A stretch of DNA of 64,000 nucleotides from Alcaligenes faecalis (GCF_002443155.1 NZ_CP023667.1:1054001-1118000); one strand, 5' to 3'. Counted from the first letter of the stretch, positions 1 through 9,815 are shown. Program-made: numbers and translations. Notes: a model not told the origin generated them from the sequence alone.

Positions 1-2
1 AT

Positions 3-689
3 GGTCGCACCATTTTTGAACGCGCCAATCCCGGCTCCACAGCCTATTTCACCCAGGCCAATGCCAATACGGGCTCGGCAGTAGTCAGTGCGCCCAATGG
101 CAACTCCTCTTTGGCAGGGGCACAGGCCAACTACACCATTCGCTTTACCTCGGAAACCGAGTACGACATTGAAGTGAATGGCGCAGTTGTCAGCCAGGGC
201 GTACTGGATGAGAACGAGCGTCAGCGTATCGAGCTGCCCGGTGGTGTCAGCGTTCAGATCGAAGGCAAACCCGCCGTGGGTGACAGTTTCGAGGTCAGTT
301 CGGTCGATAGCACCAGCTCGGCTGACATGAACCTGTTCAACACCTTGCAATCGGTGGTGGAGGCTTTGCGCAAGCCCGTCAGCGGTGATCCTGCTGCCCA
401 GGCTGAGTTTCGCAACGCGATGAACTCGGCCATGCAACGTATCGGAGAAAACTTCGATAACGTGCAGACCGTGATTTCCTCGGTAGGTACGCGCATGAAC
501 GAGATTGACGCCTTGAGTTCCAACGGTGCGGCTCGTGCCTTGAATTACACCAATGAGCTCTCGCGCCTGGAAGACCTGAATATTTTCCAGGCTTCTACTG
601 ATCTGGAGTTGCGCAAGGCGGCTCTGGAAATGTCGGCCATGGCGTTCCAGACGATTCAGAGCATGAGTCTGTTCAATATGAATCGCTAA
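3..689 (+). CDS. flgL: Flagellar hook-associated protein 3 (hook-filament junction), 5' part outside window
   Basis: The frame is open from the window edge, so the N-terminus lies upstream. The visible 228 residues form the second part of a hook-filament junction protein. They include a middle-domain stretch (ANYTIRFTSETEYDIEVNG) and a long alpha-helical C-terminus ending in ALEMSAMAFQTIQSMSLFN, the flagellin-like coiled coil that packs under the filament. FlgL sits between FlgK and the flagellin filament outside the cell and is exported by the flagellar type III apparatus. A chemoreceptor gene follows 67 bp downstream, with no clear terminator between. The FlgL assignment rests on the C-terminal pattern and flagellar context; confusion with FlgK is unlikely given the short middle domain. 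Confidence 0.85.
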   Translation, partial: GRTIFERANPGSTAYFTQANANTGSAVVSAPNGNSSLAGAQANYTIRFTSETEYDIEVNGAVVSQGVLDENERQRIELPGGVSVQIEGKPAVGDSFEVSSVDSTSSADMNLFNTLQSVVEALRKPVSGDPAAQAEFRNAMNSAMQRIGENFDNVQTVISSVGTRMNEIDALSSNGAARALNYTNELSRLEDLNIFQASTDLELRKAALEMSAMAFQTIQSMSLFNMNR

Positions 690-756
690 GTCTGCAGTCC
701 TTTTTTGGGTGGTTTTTCCTTAACCGGCAGTCAAGCACCACGTGCGGGAATCTTCT

Positions 757-2196
757 ATGCTTTTTAAGAATTTGAGTCTGAAGGTCGGCATGACCTTTTG
801 TATTGCTGCTCTGATGGCATTGACAGTGGCCATGGCAGGCTGGGCCCTGTATTACTTTCATGATCTGCTGGCCTTGGGCTCGGGCGACAAGGTGTTGAGC
901 ACCCTGCAAGCGCAGCAGAGCACCTTCAACATTGTGCTGACAGCAGTGCTGGTGCTGGCCGTGTTGCTGGGCCTGGCGGCTATCAGCTACTTCTTCCGTC
1001 GTGTAGTGCGTCCTTTGGGCGACTTTGCCGCGTACTTTGATGCGATTGCCAAGGGCGATCTGACTCAACGTATCCGCGTGCTGACTGCCAACGAAATCGG
1101 TGATCTGTTCGAGTCGCTGGGTCGCATGCAGGAATCCCTGGTCAAGACCACCACCACGGTGCGTCTGGGTCTGGAAGAGATTCACGCCGGTGCTCAGGAA
1201 ATTGCCCAGGGCAATACCAATATCAGCAGCCGTACCGAAGAGCAGGCCGCTTCCTTGCAGCAGACTGCTGCCAGTATGGAACAACTGGCCGGTACTGTCC
1301 GCCAGAACGCCGACAACGCTCAGCAAGCCAACCAGCTGGCCGCAACGGCCTCGGATGTGGCTCATCGTGGCGGCAGCGCTGTCAATGAAGTGGTCGCCAC
1401 CATGCAAGGCATTTCGGCCAGCTCCAACAAGATCTCTGACATTGTGGGCGTGATCGACAGCATTGCTTTCCAGACCAATATTCTGGCCTTGAATGCGGCT
1501 GTGGAAGCGGCACGTGCTGGTGAGCAGGGCAAAGGTTTTGCGGTGGTAGCGGCTGAAGTGCGAGCCTTGGCTCAGCGCAGCGCGCAGGCCGCGCGTGAAA
1601 TTACTGCCTTGATCGAAGATTCGGTGCGTAAAGTGACGGAAGGTTCCTCGCAAGTGGAACGTGCCGGCGCCACCATGCAGGAAATTGTGGATTCCGTGCG
1701 CCGTGTAACCGACATCATGGGCGAGATTACAGCGGCCACGATTGAGCAGTCCTCCGGGATTGATCAGGTGAACCGAGCTGTCTCCCAAATGGATGAAACC
1801 ACGCAGTACAACGCCCGTCTGGTGGAGCAAGCTGCCCTGGCTTCTTCCGGCCTGAGCGAGCAGGTGACCAAGGTCAATCAGGCCATCGCCTTCTTCCGTT
1901 CGCCCGGTACTGAAGTCATTGATGTCAGCGCTCGCCGGGTGGCCAACCGCCGCAGCGTCAATGCCTCCACTTCCGAGTCCGAGCAGCGTCGCAGCCCATC
2001 GTTAAAGAGCAGTGCGGCAGCCAGCAAACCGGCTGGCGCGGCGACCAAGGGCTTGTCTGCCCCGGCGACCGCCAGGGCAGACAAGCCGGCCAAAGCGTCG
2101 GCAGTGGCTCAGGATGATAGCCAGCGCCTGTTGCGCCCCGACCTGAGTGGCAAGCAAAACGCGGCGTCCTCGGATGATGATTGGGAGGAGTTTTAA
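757..2196 (+). CDS. Methyl-accepting chemotaxis protein with almost no periplasmic domain
   Basis: This chemoreceptor signals to CheA/CheW. The GTG at 742 is possible, but the ATG at 757 begins [14 protein letters not shown], the usual start just before TM1. TM1 is at about residues 11-34 and TM2 at about 58-80, leaving only about 25 residues outside the membrane, so no normal ligand-binding domain exists. A HAMP domain follows (about 80-135), then the methyl-accepting domain with the conserved hairpin tip [20 protein letters not shown] at about 235-254. A low-complexity linker ends in DWEEF, matching the xWxxF pentapeptide that tethers CheR/CheB in Tar-like receptors. Its stop codon overlaps the start of the next gene. 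It probably senses through a partner, a membrane property or the cytoplasm. Confidence 0.9.
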   Translation: MLFKNLSLKVGMTFCIAALMALTVAMAGWALYYFHDLLALGSGDKVLSTLQAQQSTFNIVLTAVLVLAVLLGLAAISYFFRRVVRPLGDFAAYFDAIAKGDLTQRIRVLTANEIGDLFESLGRMQESLVKTTTTVRLGLEEIHAGAQEIAQGNTNISSRTEEQAASLQQTAASMEQLAGTVRQNADNAQQANQLAATASDVAHRGGSAVNEVVATMQGISASSNKISDIVGVIDSIAFQTNILALNAAVEAARAGEQGKGFAVVAAEVRALAQRSAQAAREITALIEDSVRKVTEGSSQVERAGATMQEIVDSVRRVTDIMGEITAATIEQSSGIDQVNRAVSQMDETTQYNARLVEQAALASSGLSEQVTKVNQAIAFFRSPGTEVIDVSARRVANRRSVNASTSESEQRRSPSLKSSAAASKPAGAATKGLSAPATARADKPAKASAVAQDDSQRLLRPDLSGKQNAASSDDDWEEF

Positions 2197-2633
2197 TGTC
2201 TTTTCCCCGACTAAGTACCTGGGTCGGGCTGGGACGTAAGACACTGATAGGCTTGTGTTTGTTAACCCTGGCGGCGTGCGCCACCCAGGGTTCCTCCTTC
2301 AAGGCTTCGGGTTTGAACGATCTGGTCCTGGGCCAAAGTACTCGTGCCGATGCCGAGCTGTCTTTGCAAGGTCGCCCTCATCAGGTCTACCGACAGCTTG
2401 ATGGCAGTGAAATGGCCGTGTGGTTCCAGGGCACAACCCTGGCAACGGATGCGGTCTATTTTCGACAGGAACTGTGGCTTCAATTCGATGCCCAGGGGCG
2501 TTTCCAGCAAGTGGTCAAACGCAGTCATATTCCTTCCATGTATCGCGAGCAGGCGCGTAGCGCCACCCCTGGCTCGGTCACGATTGAGCACCCTGGCACG
2601 GACATGATCACCATCTTGCCGGTCAGCCACTAG
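2196..2633 (+). CDS. Small outer-membrane-type lipoprotein, function unknown
   Basis: The protein has 145 residues. The ATG at 2196 overlaps the receptor stop codon (TAATG) and has a strong Shine-Dalgarno (GGGAGGAG at 2183-2190), so the two genes are translationally coupled. The N-terminus is a signal peptide ending in the lipobox LTLAAC, predicting a lipid-anchored cysteine. The mature part (SFKASGLNDLVLGQSTRADAE onward) resembles small SmpA/BamE-like lipoproteins that begin with a 'L..G.s..da...lG.P' pattern; that is only a resemblance. Its position between two chemoreceptors hints at a role near receptors or the envelope, but no function can be assigned. Confidence 0.75.
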   Translation: MSFPRLSTWVGLGRKTLIGLCLLTLAACATQGSSFKASGLNDLVLGQSTRADAELSLQGRPHQVYRQLDGSEMAVWFQGTTLATDAVYFRQELWLQFDAQGRFQQVVKRSHIPSMYREQARSATPGSVTIEHPGTDMITILPVSH

Positions 2634-2654
2634 AGTTTTCTTTGGATTTAGCAA

Positions 2655-4361
2655 ATGCTGGGTATTGAAAGCAGTCTTCCGTCCGCGTCCCGCGCATCTA
2701 AACGTCGTTCTTCCAAATCTTTTCGCCCAAGTTTAAAAGCCGCTTCAGGCCTGAAGATCAGCACCATGCTGATGATCTGCATGGGCTTGTTCATGGTGTT
2801 GATTGTGGCTGTCGGTGGTCTGGCAGCGTATTTCCTGCAGCAAAGCGGCGATGCCTTGCGCACCATTAATCGCCAAAGCGATCGTGCCGTACAGGTTCTG
2901 CAACTCAGTAACAATATGATGGAAGCGCGTCTTGGCTTGATGAGCGCGGCCCGTTTTTATCAGGAAGCCGGCATCGATAACGACGCCAATACGCTGCAAA
3001 GCGCAGACAATCTGGTGATTATGGCTAACCAGAAGCTGGATGAGGTACGCAAGGCTTTTGCGGATATCCGTGCCAACATGCCTACCGAACCGGAGCTGCG
3101 CCGACTGGCCATGGGTCTGGTCGCATCCTATCAGGCGTATCTGGATGATGGCATCGAGCCCATGGTGCAGGCGCTGGAGACGCGCGATTACAGTACTTTT
3201 TACTTTGTCAGTGAAGGTTTTGGGGTGCTGCGCGCCGCTACCTTCCAGTTCCGTATTGAAGAGCTGAGCAAGTTCTACAGCGATCAGACCAATTTGCTGC
3301 TGGACCAGTCTGAATTGCAAACCAGCGTGGCCAATAGTGCGATTGGGTTGGGCTTGCTGGTTGGCCTGGCCATTATTGTGGCGCTGCGTCTGGTGCTGGG
3401 CCGTACCGCCCTGGCACCCTTGCGTGAAGCGGGCGTGCACTTTGACCACATTGCCAATGGCGATCTGACCAAGAAAATTACGTACCGCTCCGCCAATGAG
3501 GTGGGGGTCTTGTATGACGCCATGCGTCGCATGCAGCAAAGTCTGCAAGGTATTGTGCTGACCGTGCGCCAAGGTGTGGACGAAATTGCTTCGGGCTCCT
3601 CGCAGATTTTTGCAGGTAATACGGACCTGAGTTCCCGTACCGAACAACAGGCCGCTGCCTTGCAGGAAACTGCGGCCAGTCTGGAAGAGCTGGCCAGCAC
3701 CGTGCGCCAGAACGCGGATAATGCCCATCAGGCAGACCAACTGGCTCATAACGCTGCCAAGGTGGCGCGTCAAGGCGGGGAGTCGGTAGGGGCAGTGGTC
3801 AACACCATGAACCAGATTTCTGCCCGTTCCGGGCAAGTGGCTGACATCGTCAACGTGATTGATGGCATTGCCTTCCAAACCAATATTCTGGCCTTGAACG
3901 CGGCGGTGGAAGCGGCTCGCGCCGGTGAGCAGGGCAAGGGCTTTGCGGTAGTGGCGGGTGAAGTGCGCAGTCTGGCACAGCGCAGCGCGCAAGCGGCCAA
4001 GGAAATCAAAGGCCTGATCGAAGCCTCGCAAAATGAAGTTCAGACCGGTACTCAACAAGTGGCCAGCGCGGGCGACATTATTCAGGAAGTGGTGCGTGCC
4101 GTGAACAGCGTGACCACCTTGATGAGCGAGATTTCCTCCGCTTCCCAGGAGCAGACTGCCGGTATCGAACAGATCAACACCGCCGTGGCTCAAATGGATG
4201 CTGTGGTGCAGCAAAATGCATCCTTGGTGGAAGAAGCGGCGGCGGCAGCCGGTTCCTTGCAGTCTCAATCTGAAACCCTGGCCGAGGCAGTGTCCCAGTT
4301 CAAGGTTCAGGAAGGCGATGTCATTGACATGGCCGAGCGCGACTACGAGCGCTTGCGTTAA
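2655..4361 (+). CDS. Methyl-accepting chemotaxis protein (Tar-like periplasmic sensor)
   Basis: The product is a 568-residue receptor. After a basic cytoplasmic N-terminus, TM1 lies at about residues 34-56. A periplasmic helical-bundle sensor (about 57-215) matches the size of the TarH or 4HB class, and TM2 (about 216-240) is followed by HAMP and the methyl-accepting domain. The hairpin tip [20 protein letters not shown] is intact, and repeated Glu/Gln pairs in [20 protein letters not shown] form the methylation helix. Unlike the receptor just upstream, it lacks a C-terminal xWxxF pentapeptide and ends in YERLR. The gap to the lipoprotein is 21 bp, suggesting one transcript from the upstream receptor onward. 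The ligand is not predictable. Confidence 0.92.
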   Translation: MLGIESSLPSASRASKRRSSKSFRPSLKAASGLKISTMLMICMGLFMVLIVAVGGLAAYFLQQSGDALRTINRQSDRAVQVLQLSNNMMEARLGLMSAARFYQEAGIDNDANTLQSADNLVIMANQKLDEVRKAFADIRANMPTEPELRRLAMGLVASYQAYLDDGIEPMVQALETRDYSTFYFVSEGFGVLRAATFQFRIEELSKFYSDQTNLLLDQSELQTSVANSAIGLGLLVGLAIIVALRLVLGRTALAPLREAGVHFDHIANGDLTKKITYRSANEVGVLYDAMRRMQQSLQGIVLTVRQGVDEIASGSSQIFAGNTDLSSRTEQQAAALQETAASLEELASTVRQNADNAHQADQLAHNAAKVARQGGESVGAVVNTMNQISARSGQVADIVNVIDGIAFQTNILALNAAVEAARAGEQGKGFAVVAGEVRSLAQRSAQAAKEIKGLIEASQNEVQTGTQQVASAGDIIQEVVRAVNSVTTLMSEISSASQEQTAGIEQINTAVAQMDAVVQQNASLVEEAAAAAGSLQSQSETLAEAVSQFKVQEGDVIDMAERDYERLR

Positions 4362-4480
4362 GCGTTTTGTGGGGAAAAACAGGCGTATGCCTATAGTTGA
4401 AATCCCCTAGAAAAACAGGGTACGCGAGGGTCATGCTGCATGGCACAATAATTCTTTGCCTATAGCCAGCAGAGACGCCC

Positions 4481-6391
4481 ATGTCCTTCGCGATTCCCGG
4501 TGAATCCGTGGCCAAGACGGCGGTGCGCCAAAAGGCGCCCGGTATCTTGGCCTGGTTGATTGCTTACCCGCCTTTTGATCAGATGCAGGCGCAGCACTGC
4601 GATTACCTGATCGAACATAGCGAACTGCGTTTTTTTTCAGCCGGACAGGTGTTGCTGGAAGAGGGTGCGCGTGTTGATCAGCTCTATATCGTTCGCCAAG
4701 GGCAAATTTCCTGCCAGGAACAAGGGGAAACACATGAGTATGTGGAAGGAGATCTTCTGCCCGTGCGTGAGCTGGTCTCGGGCCAGGCCCTGGGCAGTGC
4801 TTACGAGGTGCAGGAAGACTGCTTTACCTTGTGCGTGGCCGGTGAAGCCGTTGCCCATTTGCTGACTATCAGCGAACCTTTTCGGGATTACTGCCTGCGT
4901 GGTGCCAGCAGCTTGCTGGCCTCGGTCTGGCGCAGTGCACAGCAAAGCGCCAGTGCGGATCTGGGGGCAAGTTATACGCTGGACATGAGCCTGCAAGCGC
5001 TGACTGAACGCGGTTTGCTCAGCTGCTTGCCGGATTGCCCGGTCGAGCAGGCGGTGAAAGACATGCACGAGCGTCAGGTCAGCAGCATGGTGGTGGTCAA
5101 TCCGGATCAGCACTTGCTGGGTATCTTTACCTTGCGAGACTTGCGCCGATTGGTGGCGGGTGGCCAGTACGATCCGACCCAGGCCATGTCTCAAGTCATG
5201 ACACCAGATCCGGTCTGGCTGGCTCCGCAATCCTCGGCCTTTGATGCGGCTTTGCTGATGGTAGAGCATCAGATCGGTCATATCTGTCTGGTTCAGGGCC
5301 ATAAAGTTGTGGGTATGGTGTCCGAGCGCGATGTGTTCTCCTTGCAGCGCGTGGATCTGGTGCATTTATCGCGTGCCTTGCGCTGTGCCCAGGACGTATC
5401 TGTGTTGGTGCGTCTGCAGTCGGACATTGGGCGGCTGGTGGATGCCATGCTGGCCCACGGTGCGCGTTCTGAACAACTGACTGCCGTAATTACGCGCTTG
5501 AACGACCATACGGTTCAGCGCACGATTGAATTGACCTTGCCCGGCTCCGGGCTGGATGGCATCGAGTTCTGCTGGCTGGCCTTTGGCAGTCAGGCCCGTG
5601 GCGAACAAACCCGTCATACCGATCAGGACAACGGCATTTTGTTTGCTGCCCATTCGCCCGAACAGGCCAAGGCTCATCGGGCCTTGCTTTTGCCGTTTGC
5701 CCGTCGGGTGAACGAGGCTCTGGACCGCTGCGGGATGGTCTGGTGCACCGGCAATATCATGGCCAGCAATCCTGAGCTGTGCCTGTCTGAGGCCGAGTGG
5801 TTGCATCGCTTCCAGATCATGATTGAACGGCCTGCGCCCGAACAATTACTGGAATCCACGATTTTCTTTGATTGCCGTGCCATCTGGGGCCAAAGCAGCA
5901 TGTTGCAACGCATGCAGCGTCGGGTTCTGGGCATGGTGAACGACAACCCTGTGTTCCAGCGCATGCTGGCCCAAAGCACCTGTCAGACCCGCATTCCTAG
6001 TGGTAAAAAGCGCAGTCGTCTGGAAGCGCTGATGGGGCAGGGCGATGACAAGCTGGACATCAAGAAACAGGCCTTGGCTCCGATGGTGGATGTGCTGCGT
6101 GTGCTGGCCCTGGCGCATGGTTGCGAACTGGCCTCGTCCATGGACAGGCTGGCCGTGCTGACTCAGCGCGGTGTCTTTACGGCCGAGGAGTCAGAGGGCC
6201 TGTGCGAGGCCTACCGCTATTTGCAATTGCTGCGCTTGCAACATCATCAAACCCAGTTGCAGCAGGGGCAGGAACCCAACAATCTGGTGCGTTTGAGCAC
6301 GTTGGGTGCACTGGATGCACGTGTCTTGCGTGAGGCCTTGTCGCAGGTGCGTCGTGCCCAACGTATTCTGGCTTTCCGGTATCGCTTATGA
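4481..6391 (+). CDS. Cyclic-nucleotide-binding/CBS/DUF294 nucleotidyltransferase-like protein
   Basis: A 636-residue multidomain cytoplasmic protein. The N-terminal region (about 30-150) is a cNMP-binding-like beta-barrel (FFSAGQVLLEEGARVDQLYIV). Two CBS repeats follow (about 165-290; MVVVNPDQHLLGIFTLRDLR and GMVSERDVFS). Next comes a DUF294 nucleotidyltransferase domain with the GSQARGEQTRHTDQDNG motif (about 370-390), in which the T-D-Q-D aspartates would bind metal, and finally the DUF294_C helical domain. Such proteins are GlnD-like in architecture, but substrates are largely unknown. The gene overlaps the following exonuclease gene by 4 bp (ATGA), so the two are coupled; that pairing is common in proteobacteria. 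The role is probably regulatory nucleotide sensing. Confidence 0.88.
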   Translation: MSFAIPGESVAKTAVRQKAPGILAWLIAYPPFDQMQAQHCDYLIEHSELRFFSAGQVLLEEGARVDQLYIVRQGQISCQEQGETHEYVEGDLLPVRELVSGQALGSAYEVQEDCFTLCVAGEAVAHLLTISEPFRDYCLRGASSLLASVWRSAQQSASADLGASYTLDMSLQALTERGLLSCLPDCPVEQAVKDMHERQVSSMVVVNPDQHLLGIFTLRDLRRLVAGGQYDPTQAMSQVMTPDPVWLAPQSSAFDAALLMVEHQIGHICLVQGHKVVGMVSERDVFSLQRVDLVHLSRALRCAQDVSVLVRLQSDIGRLVDAMLAHGARSEQLTAVITRLNDHTVQRTIELTLPGSGLDGIEFCWLAFGSQARGEQTRHTDQDNGILFAAHSPEQAKAHRALLLPFARRVNEALDRCGMVWCTGNIMASNPELCLSEAEWLHRFQIMIERPAPEQLLESTIFFDCRAIWGQSSMLQRMQRRVLGMVNDNPVFQRMLAQSTCQTRIPSGKKRSRLEALMGQGDDKLDIKKQALAPMVDVLRVLALAHGCELASSMDRLAVLTQRGVFTAEESEGLCEAYRYLQLLRLQHHQTQLQQGQEPNNLVRLSTLGALDARVLREALSQVRRAQRILAFRYRL

Positions 6392-7077
6392 AACTGCTTT
6401 CCTGGCTACCTTGGCGTAAATCCTCTTTTGCCGCACGCAGTCCCTCCTTGTCCTGGAGCGGGGTGGACGAACTGGCGTTGGACGAAGCGGCGTTTACTGT
6501 GCTGGATCTGGAAACCAGTGGTCTGGAGCCCAAGCGCCACCATATCGTTCAGATGGGTGCGGTCCGCTTGGAAAACGGTTCGATTGCCCTGGGCAATATC
6601 TGGTCCGGTCTGGTTCGGTCCCAGGGTGAACGCAGTCATGAAAGTCTGCTGATTCATGAGATCAGCCCGCAACAACAGGAAGAAGGCGAGCCACTACCCC
6701 AGCTGATGCGAGACTTTGCCCGCTATTCCGAAAACACGGTATGGGTCGCCTGGGATGCTGACTTTGATCTGGCGTTTCTGGATCGTGCCTGGCCGAAGGC
6801 GGGCCTGGAGCAGGCCCGGCCTTTGGCTCTGGATTTGGCTGAACTGGCTGCGTGTGTATTGCCCGACTGGCGTGGTCGTCGTTTGGGCCTGGACGATTGC
6901 TTGAAATATTGTGGCTTGCCCGTAAGTGATCGCCATGACGCCTTGGGTGATGCCTTGGTCAGTGCACAGTTGATGCAGTTATTGATCGGACGTGCCCAGC
7001 AGAAAGGCATTCTGACCATCGGGCAGGCCCGGCGCCTGATGCAGTCGCACAAGCAACGGCAGGCCCACGCGTTTTAA
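6388..7077 (+). CDS. DnaQ-like 3'-5' exonuclease (DEDDh)
   Basis: 229 residues. The RNase T/DnaQ fold is shown by exonuclease motif I VLDLETSGLEP (residues 38-48, acidic pair D and E), motif II WVAWDADFDLAFLDRAWP (about 117-134), and motif III SDRHDALGDALVSAQLM (about 187-203) with the DEDDh histidine and aspartate. It is a free-standing proofreading-type domain, not the polymerase III epsilon subunit, because it lacks the C-terminal clamp/alpha-binding tail. The start overlaps the DUF294 gene by 4 bp. The 3' end overlaps the convergent fliR stop by 4 bp, so this is a tail-to-tail junction with no room for a terminator. Confidence 0.87.
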   Translation: MKLLSWLPWRKSSFAARSPSLSWSGVDELALDEAAFTVLDLETSGLEPKRHHIVQMGAVRLENGSIALGNIWSGLVRSQGERSHESLLIHEISPQQQEEGEPLPQLMRDFARYSENTVWVAWDADFDLAFLDRAWPKAGLEQARPLALDLAELAACVLPDWRGRRLGLDDCLKYCGLPVSDRHDALGDALVSAQLMQLLIGRAQQKGILTIGQARRLMQSHKQRQAHAF

Positions 7078-7859
7078 GAGCCTGCCAGTCCCAGCGCGAC
7101 CCGCATCATGGCTTCATAGCCGGAGTTGAACAGCTGGGTCAGGAAGGGCGTGGTCTGAGGGATGACCACGGTCAGCAAGGTCAGGCCGATTGTCAGCGTA
7201 ATCGGGAAACCCACAGCAAAAATCGTCAATTGCTGGGCGGTACGGTTCAAGATCCCGAAGGCCAGGTTAATGGTCAGCAGCACGATAATCAGTGGCAGGG
7301 CCAGCAACATGCCCGACACCCACAATTCGCTGCTCCAATCGAGCAAGGCGCCCCAGCCATTGATGTTCAGGTCTGCACCGATGGGCAGCACATGGAAGGT
7401 GCGCACCAGCACGCCCAGCAAGAGCAGATGGCCGTTCAGGGCCAGAAAGGTCAGCACCGCAATCACGTTCAGCAGCCGCGATAGCACGGCCGTATTCGCG
7501 CCGGTGGCCGGGTCAAAAAATGACGCAAAGGACAGGCCCATTTGCAGGCCGATGAACTCGCCTGCCGTCTGTACTGCGGCAAACACGATGCGCATGGTCA
7601 AACCCAGCGCGACACCGATGAACACTTGCTGCGCGGCAATCAGCAGGGCCTCGTAAGAGGCTGTGGGCAGATCGGGCAGGGGGGGCAGCGAGGGCGCGAT
7701 AATCAGGGTCAGGATAAAGCCCAGGCCGATTTTGGCCCGCTTGGGGATGGCGGATTCGCTAAAAAAGGGAACGGTGGCCAGGGTGGCCAGAATACGGATG
7801 AAGGGCCACAGAAAGGCATTGAGCCAGGCATAGAGCTGGGCGGAGTTCAGGTCGAGCAC
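7074..7859 (-). CDS. fliR: Flagellar export gate protein FliR
   Basis: A 261-residue polytopic membrane protein of the flagellar type III export gate, which with FliP and FliQ forms the helical pore inside the MS ring. Several hydrophobic segments are visible (FIRILATLATVPFFSE; LTFLALNGHLLLLGVLV; WVSGMLLALPLIIVLLTINLAF). The family signature is around RIVFAAVQTAGEFIGLQMGLS. The start is GTG (7857-7859), giving the usual FliR opening. It is the last gene of the minus-strand cluster. A 95-bp gap separates it from fliQ. Confidence 0.95.
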   Translation of the reverse strand: MLDLNSAQLYAWLNAFLWPFIRILATLATVPFFSESAIPKRAKIGLGFILTLIIAPSLPPLPDLPTASYEALLIAAQQVFIGVALGLTMRIVFAAVQTAGEFIGLQMGLSFASFFDPATGANTAVLSRLLNVIAVLTFLALNGHLLLLGVLVRTFHVLPIGADLNINGWGALLDWSSELWVSGMLLALPLIIVLLTINLAFGILNRTAQQLTIFAVGFPITLTIGLTLLTVVIPQTTPFLTQLFNSGYEAMMRVALGLAGS

Positions 7860-7954
7860 GGCACGCCTAGGGACTGTTCAGTGGACCAGGCATTGCGCTT
7901 TGCCAGTCACGGATTTGCGTACTCACGGAAGGCTCCTTGTCGCGCTGGTCGGTC

Positions 7955-8224
7955 TTAGTTGACCAGCCCGGGAATGCCACGCAACAGGCCCTGCATGTAG
8001 TCGACCATATTGTTGATCAACCAGGGGCCCAGCAACACCACCGTAATGCCCATGGCCAGCAGCTTGGGGATGAAAGACAGCGTCATCTCGTTGATCTGGG
8101 TGGCTGCCTGGAAAATACTGATGCCCAGACCTACCACCAGCACCACGATCAACATGGGACCGGCCATGGACAGGGCCAATTTCAGGGCGGTGTAGGTCAT
8201 GGACATGACGGTTTCGGGAGTCAT
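7955..8224 (-). CDS. fliQ: Flagellar export gate protein FliQ
   Basis: 89 residues, the standard length for FliQ. It has two transmembrane helices (about 16-38 and 55-75) around a loop with QAATQINEMTLSFIPKLLA, which is the conserved FliQ/YscS signature. FliQ packs around the FliP-FliR pore at the base of the export gate. The gene starts 9 bp after the fliP stop and its start ATG is clear (MTPETVMSMTYTALK). Confidence 0.96.
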   Translation of the reverse strand: MTPETVMSMTYTALKLALSMAGPMLIVVLVVGLGISIFQAATQINEMTLSFIPKLLAMGITVVLLGPWLINNMVDYMQGLLRGIPGLVN

Positions 8225-8233
8225 GGCAGTCCT

Positions 8234-8998
8234 TTATTGGTAGAAGCTGCGGGCCAGGGAACCCAGCAGCAGATGCCAGCCATCGGCCAGCACAAACAGC
8301 ATGAGCTTGAAGGGTAGCGAGATGGTCACTGGCGGGACCATCATCATCCCCAGGGACATCAGGACGCTGGCAATGACCAGGTCAATGATCAGAAAGGGGA
8401 TGAAAATCGTAAAGCCGATCTGGAAGGCGGTTTTCAGCTCGCTGGTCACAAAAGCCGGTACCAGTACGCGCAAGGGCACATCTTCCGGCGTTTCCAGTTC
8501 CGCCACACCGGCCATATCGCCAAACAGTTTCAAGTCCGCTTCGCGGGTCTGGTGCAGCATGAAGGTTTTCAGGGGCTGGGCACCTTGTTCCAGCGCGGTC
8601 TCAAAGCTGATCTTGTTCTCCGACAAGGGCTTGTAGGCGTCCTGATAGACCTGATCAAACACCGGCGACATCACAAAGAAAGTCAGAAACAGGGCCAGGC
8701 CCACCAGCACGGTGTTGGGCGGCGCCGTACCGGTACCCATGGCATTGCGCAGCAGCCCCAGCACAATAATGACGCGGGTAAAGCCGGTCATCATCAGCAA
8801 GGCGGCTGGCAGGAAGGACATCATGGTCAGCATGGCCAGCGTCTGGATGCTGAGCGACCAGGTTTGCGAGCCGTTCGGACCTGCCGTGCTGGTAATGGCT
8901 GGAACAGCCTGGGCCCAGGCCTCGGACGGCAGGAGCAGGCTGATCAGGGCCAGAAGCAGCAGGCCGAAGCGCCGGGCGGGAAAAAGGAGTGCGGTCAT
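8234..8998 (-). CDS. fliP: Flagellar export gate protein FliP
   Basis: 254 residues from the ATG at 8996-8998. A longer open frame to 9109 would run far into fliO and is rejected, because the residues after M at 8998 form a proper cleavable signal peptide ([21 protein letters not shown]), known for FliP. Hallmarks are [19 protein letters not shown] and the C-terminal [17 protein letters not shown] plus [17 protein letters not shown]. FliP forms the main pore ring of the export gate. The start lies 7 bp after the fliO stop. Confidence 0.96.
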   Translation of the reverse strand: MTALLFPARRFGLLLLALISLLLPSEAWAQAVPAITSTAGPNGSQTWSLSIQTLAMLTMMSFLPAALLMMTGFTRVIIVLGLLRNAMGTGTAPPNTVLVGLALFLTFFVMSPVFDQVYQDAYKPLSENKISFETALEQGAQPLKTFMLHQTREADLKLFGDMAGVAELETPEDVPLRVLVPAFVTSELKTAFQIGFTIFIPFLIIDLVIASVLMSLGMMMVPPVTISLPFKLMLFVLADGWHLLLGSLARSFYQ

Positions 8999-9005
8999 GA
9001 TGCGG

Positions 9006-9308
9006 TCAGCGGGGTGCACGGTGCTGGTCCAGATGAGCCAGGAAGTCCGGCTCGGAGCCAGCAGTCGTCGTGGTGTGCAGCAGGCTGATCTGCTGAGGGG
9101 TGATGCCAATCAGAATTTCGCGGTCATCAATCTGGACCAGGGCCACGCTGCTGCGTGGCCCCAGACGTCGATTGTCCAGAATCTTGATGCGTTGCTGGTT
9201 TTTGTTTTTCAACAAGCCGCCACGGCGGGCAAGCCAGGCTGCTGCCAGAATCAGGCCTACAACCAGCAGCAGGCTAAGCATGATTCTGACGAGCTGGGCT
9301 TGTTCCAT
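9006..9308 (-). CDS. fliO: Flagellar biosynthesis protein FliO
   Basis: 100 residues. A single N-terminal membrane helix (about 8-27) is followed by a small cytoplasmic domain with the FliO pattern [20 protein letters not shown]. FliO is a small assembly factor that stabilises FliP ring formation. It lies between fliN (3 bp upstream) and fliP (7 bp downstream), the standard order. It is short and weakly conserved, so identification rests partly on position. Confidence 0.9.
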   Translation of the reverse strand: MEQAQLVRIMLSLLLVVGLILAAAWLARRGGLLKNKNQQRIKILDNRRLGPRSSVALVQIDDREILIGITPQQISLLHTTTTAGSEPDFLAHLDQHRAPR

Positions 9309-9311
9309 GGT

Positions 9312-9815
9312 CTAGCGGCGGCCGTTCAGGCGCTGGATACGGTCCGATGGGGTCACGATGTCGGTGACACGAATACCGTACTTGTCGTCCACGACAACCA
9401 CTTCGCCCTGGGCAATCAGGTAGCCGTTCACGTAAATATCCAGCGGTTCACCGGCCAGACCGTCCAGTTCCACCACCGAGCCCTGGCCCAGTTGCAAAAT
9501 GTTCTTGATCGTCAGGCGCGTACGGCCCAGCTCCACCGACAGCTGAACAGGGATGTCCATGATCATGTCGATGTCGGTGGTGGCGTTGGCCTGGGCGTGC
9601 TCCATGGGCGGGAACAGATTGCTGGCCGGGCTGGGTTCATGCACAGGCGCGGCCGCGCTTTGCTCGGCCAGAGCCGAGGCCCAGTCGTCTTCCAGAGGAT
9701 GCTCCAGTCCCTGGGCCTGGGTGCTGCTTTGGCTGCCAGCCTGTTGCTCAGCCATCGCGGCTGCCCAGTCGTCCTCGGGCGCAGACCGGTCGTTAGGGTT
9801 GTGAGGGTCGCTCAT
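9312..9815 (-). CDS. fliN: Flagellar motor switch protein FliN
   Basis: 167 residues, somewhat longer than the usual 130-140 because of an N-terminal low-complexity extension with two similar DDWA-A-EQ segments (EDDWAAAMAEQ and EDDWASALAEQ). The C-terminal SPOA domain (about 85-160) is typical: MDIPVQLSVELGRTRLTIK and VYGIR-type ending (KYGIRVTDIVTPSDRIQRL). FliN forms the bottom of the C-ring with FliM and contacts FliH of the export ATPase. The ATG overlaps the fliM stop (ATGA), implying translational coupling. Confidence 0.96.
   Translation of the reverse strand: MSDPHNPNDRSAPEDDWAAAMAEQQAGSQSSTQAQGLEHPLEDDWASALAEQSAAAPVHEPSPASNLFPPMEHAQANATTDIDMIMDIPVQLSVELGRTRLTIKNILQLGQGSVVELDGLAGEPLDIYVNGYLIAQGEVVVVDDKYGIRVTDIVTPSDRIQRLNGRR

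Noticed and set aside
8999..9109. N-terminal extension of fliP into fliO
   Set aside because: The ATG at 8998 opens a proper signal peptide; the extension reads as out-of-frame fliO sequence.
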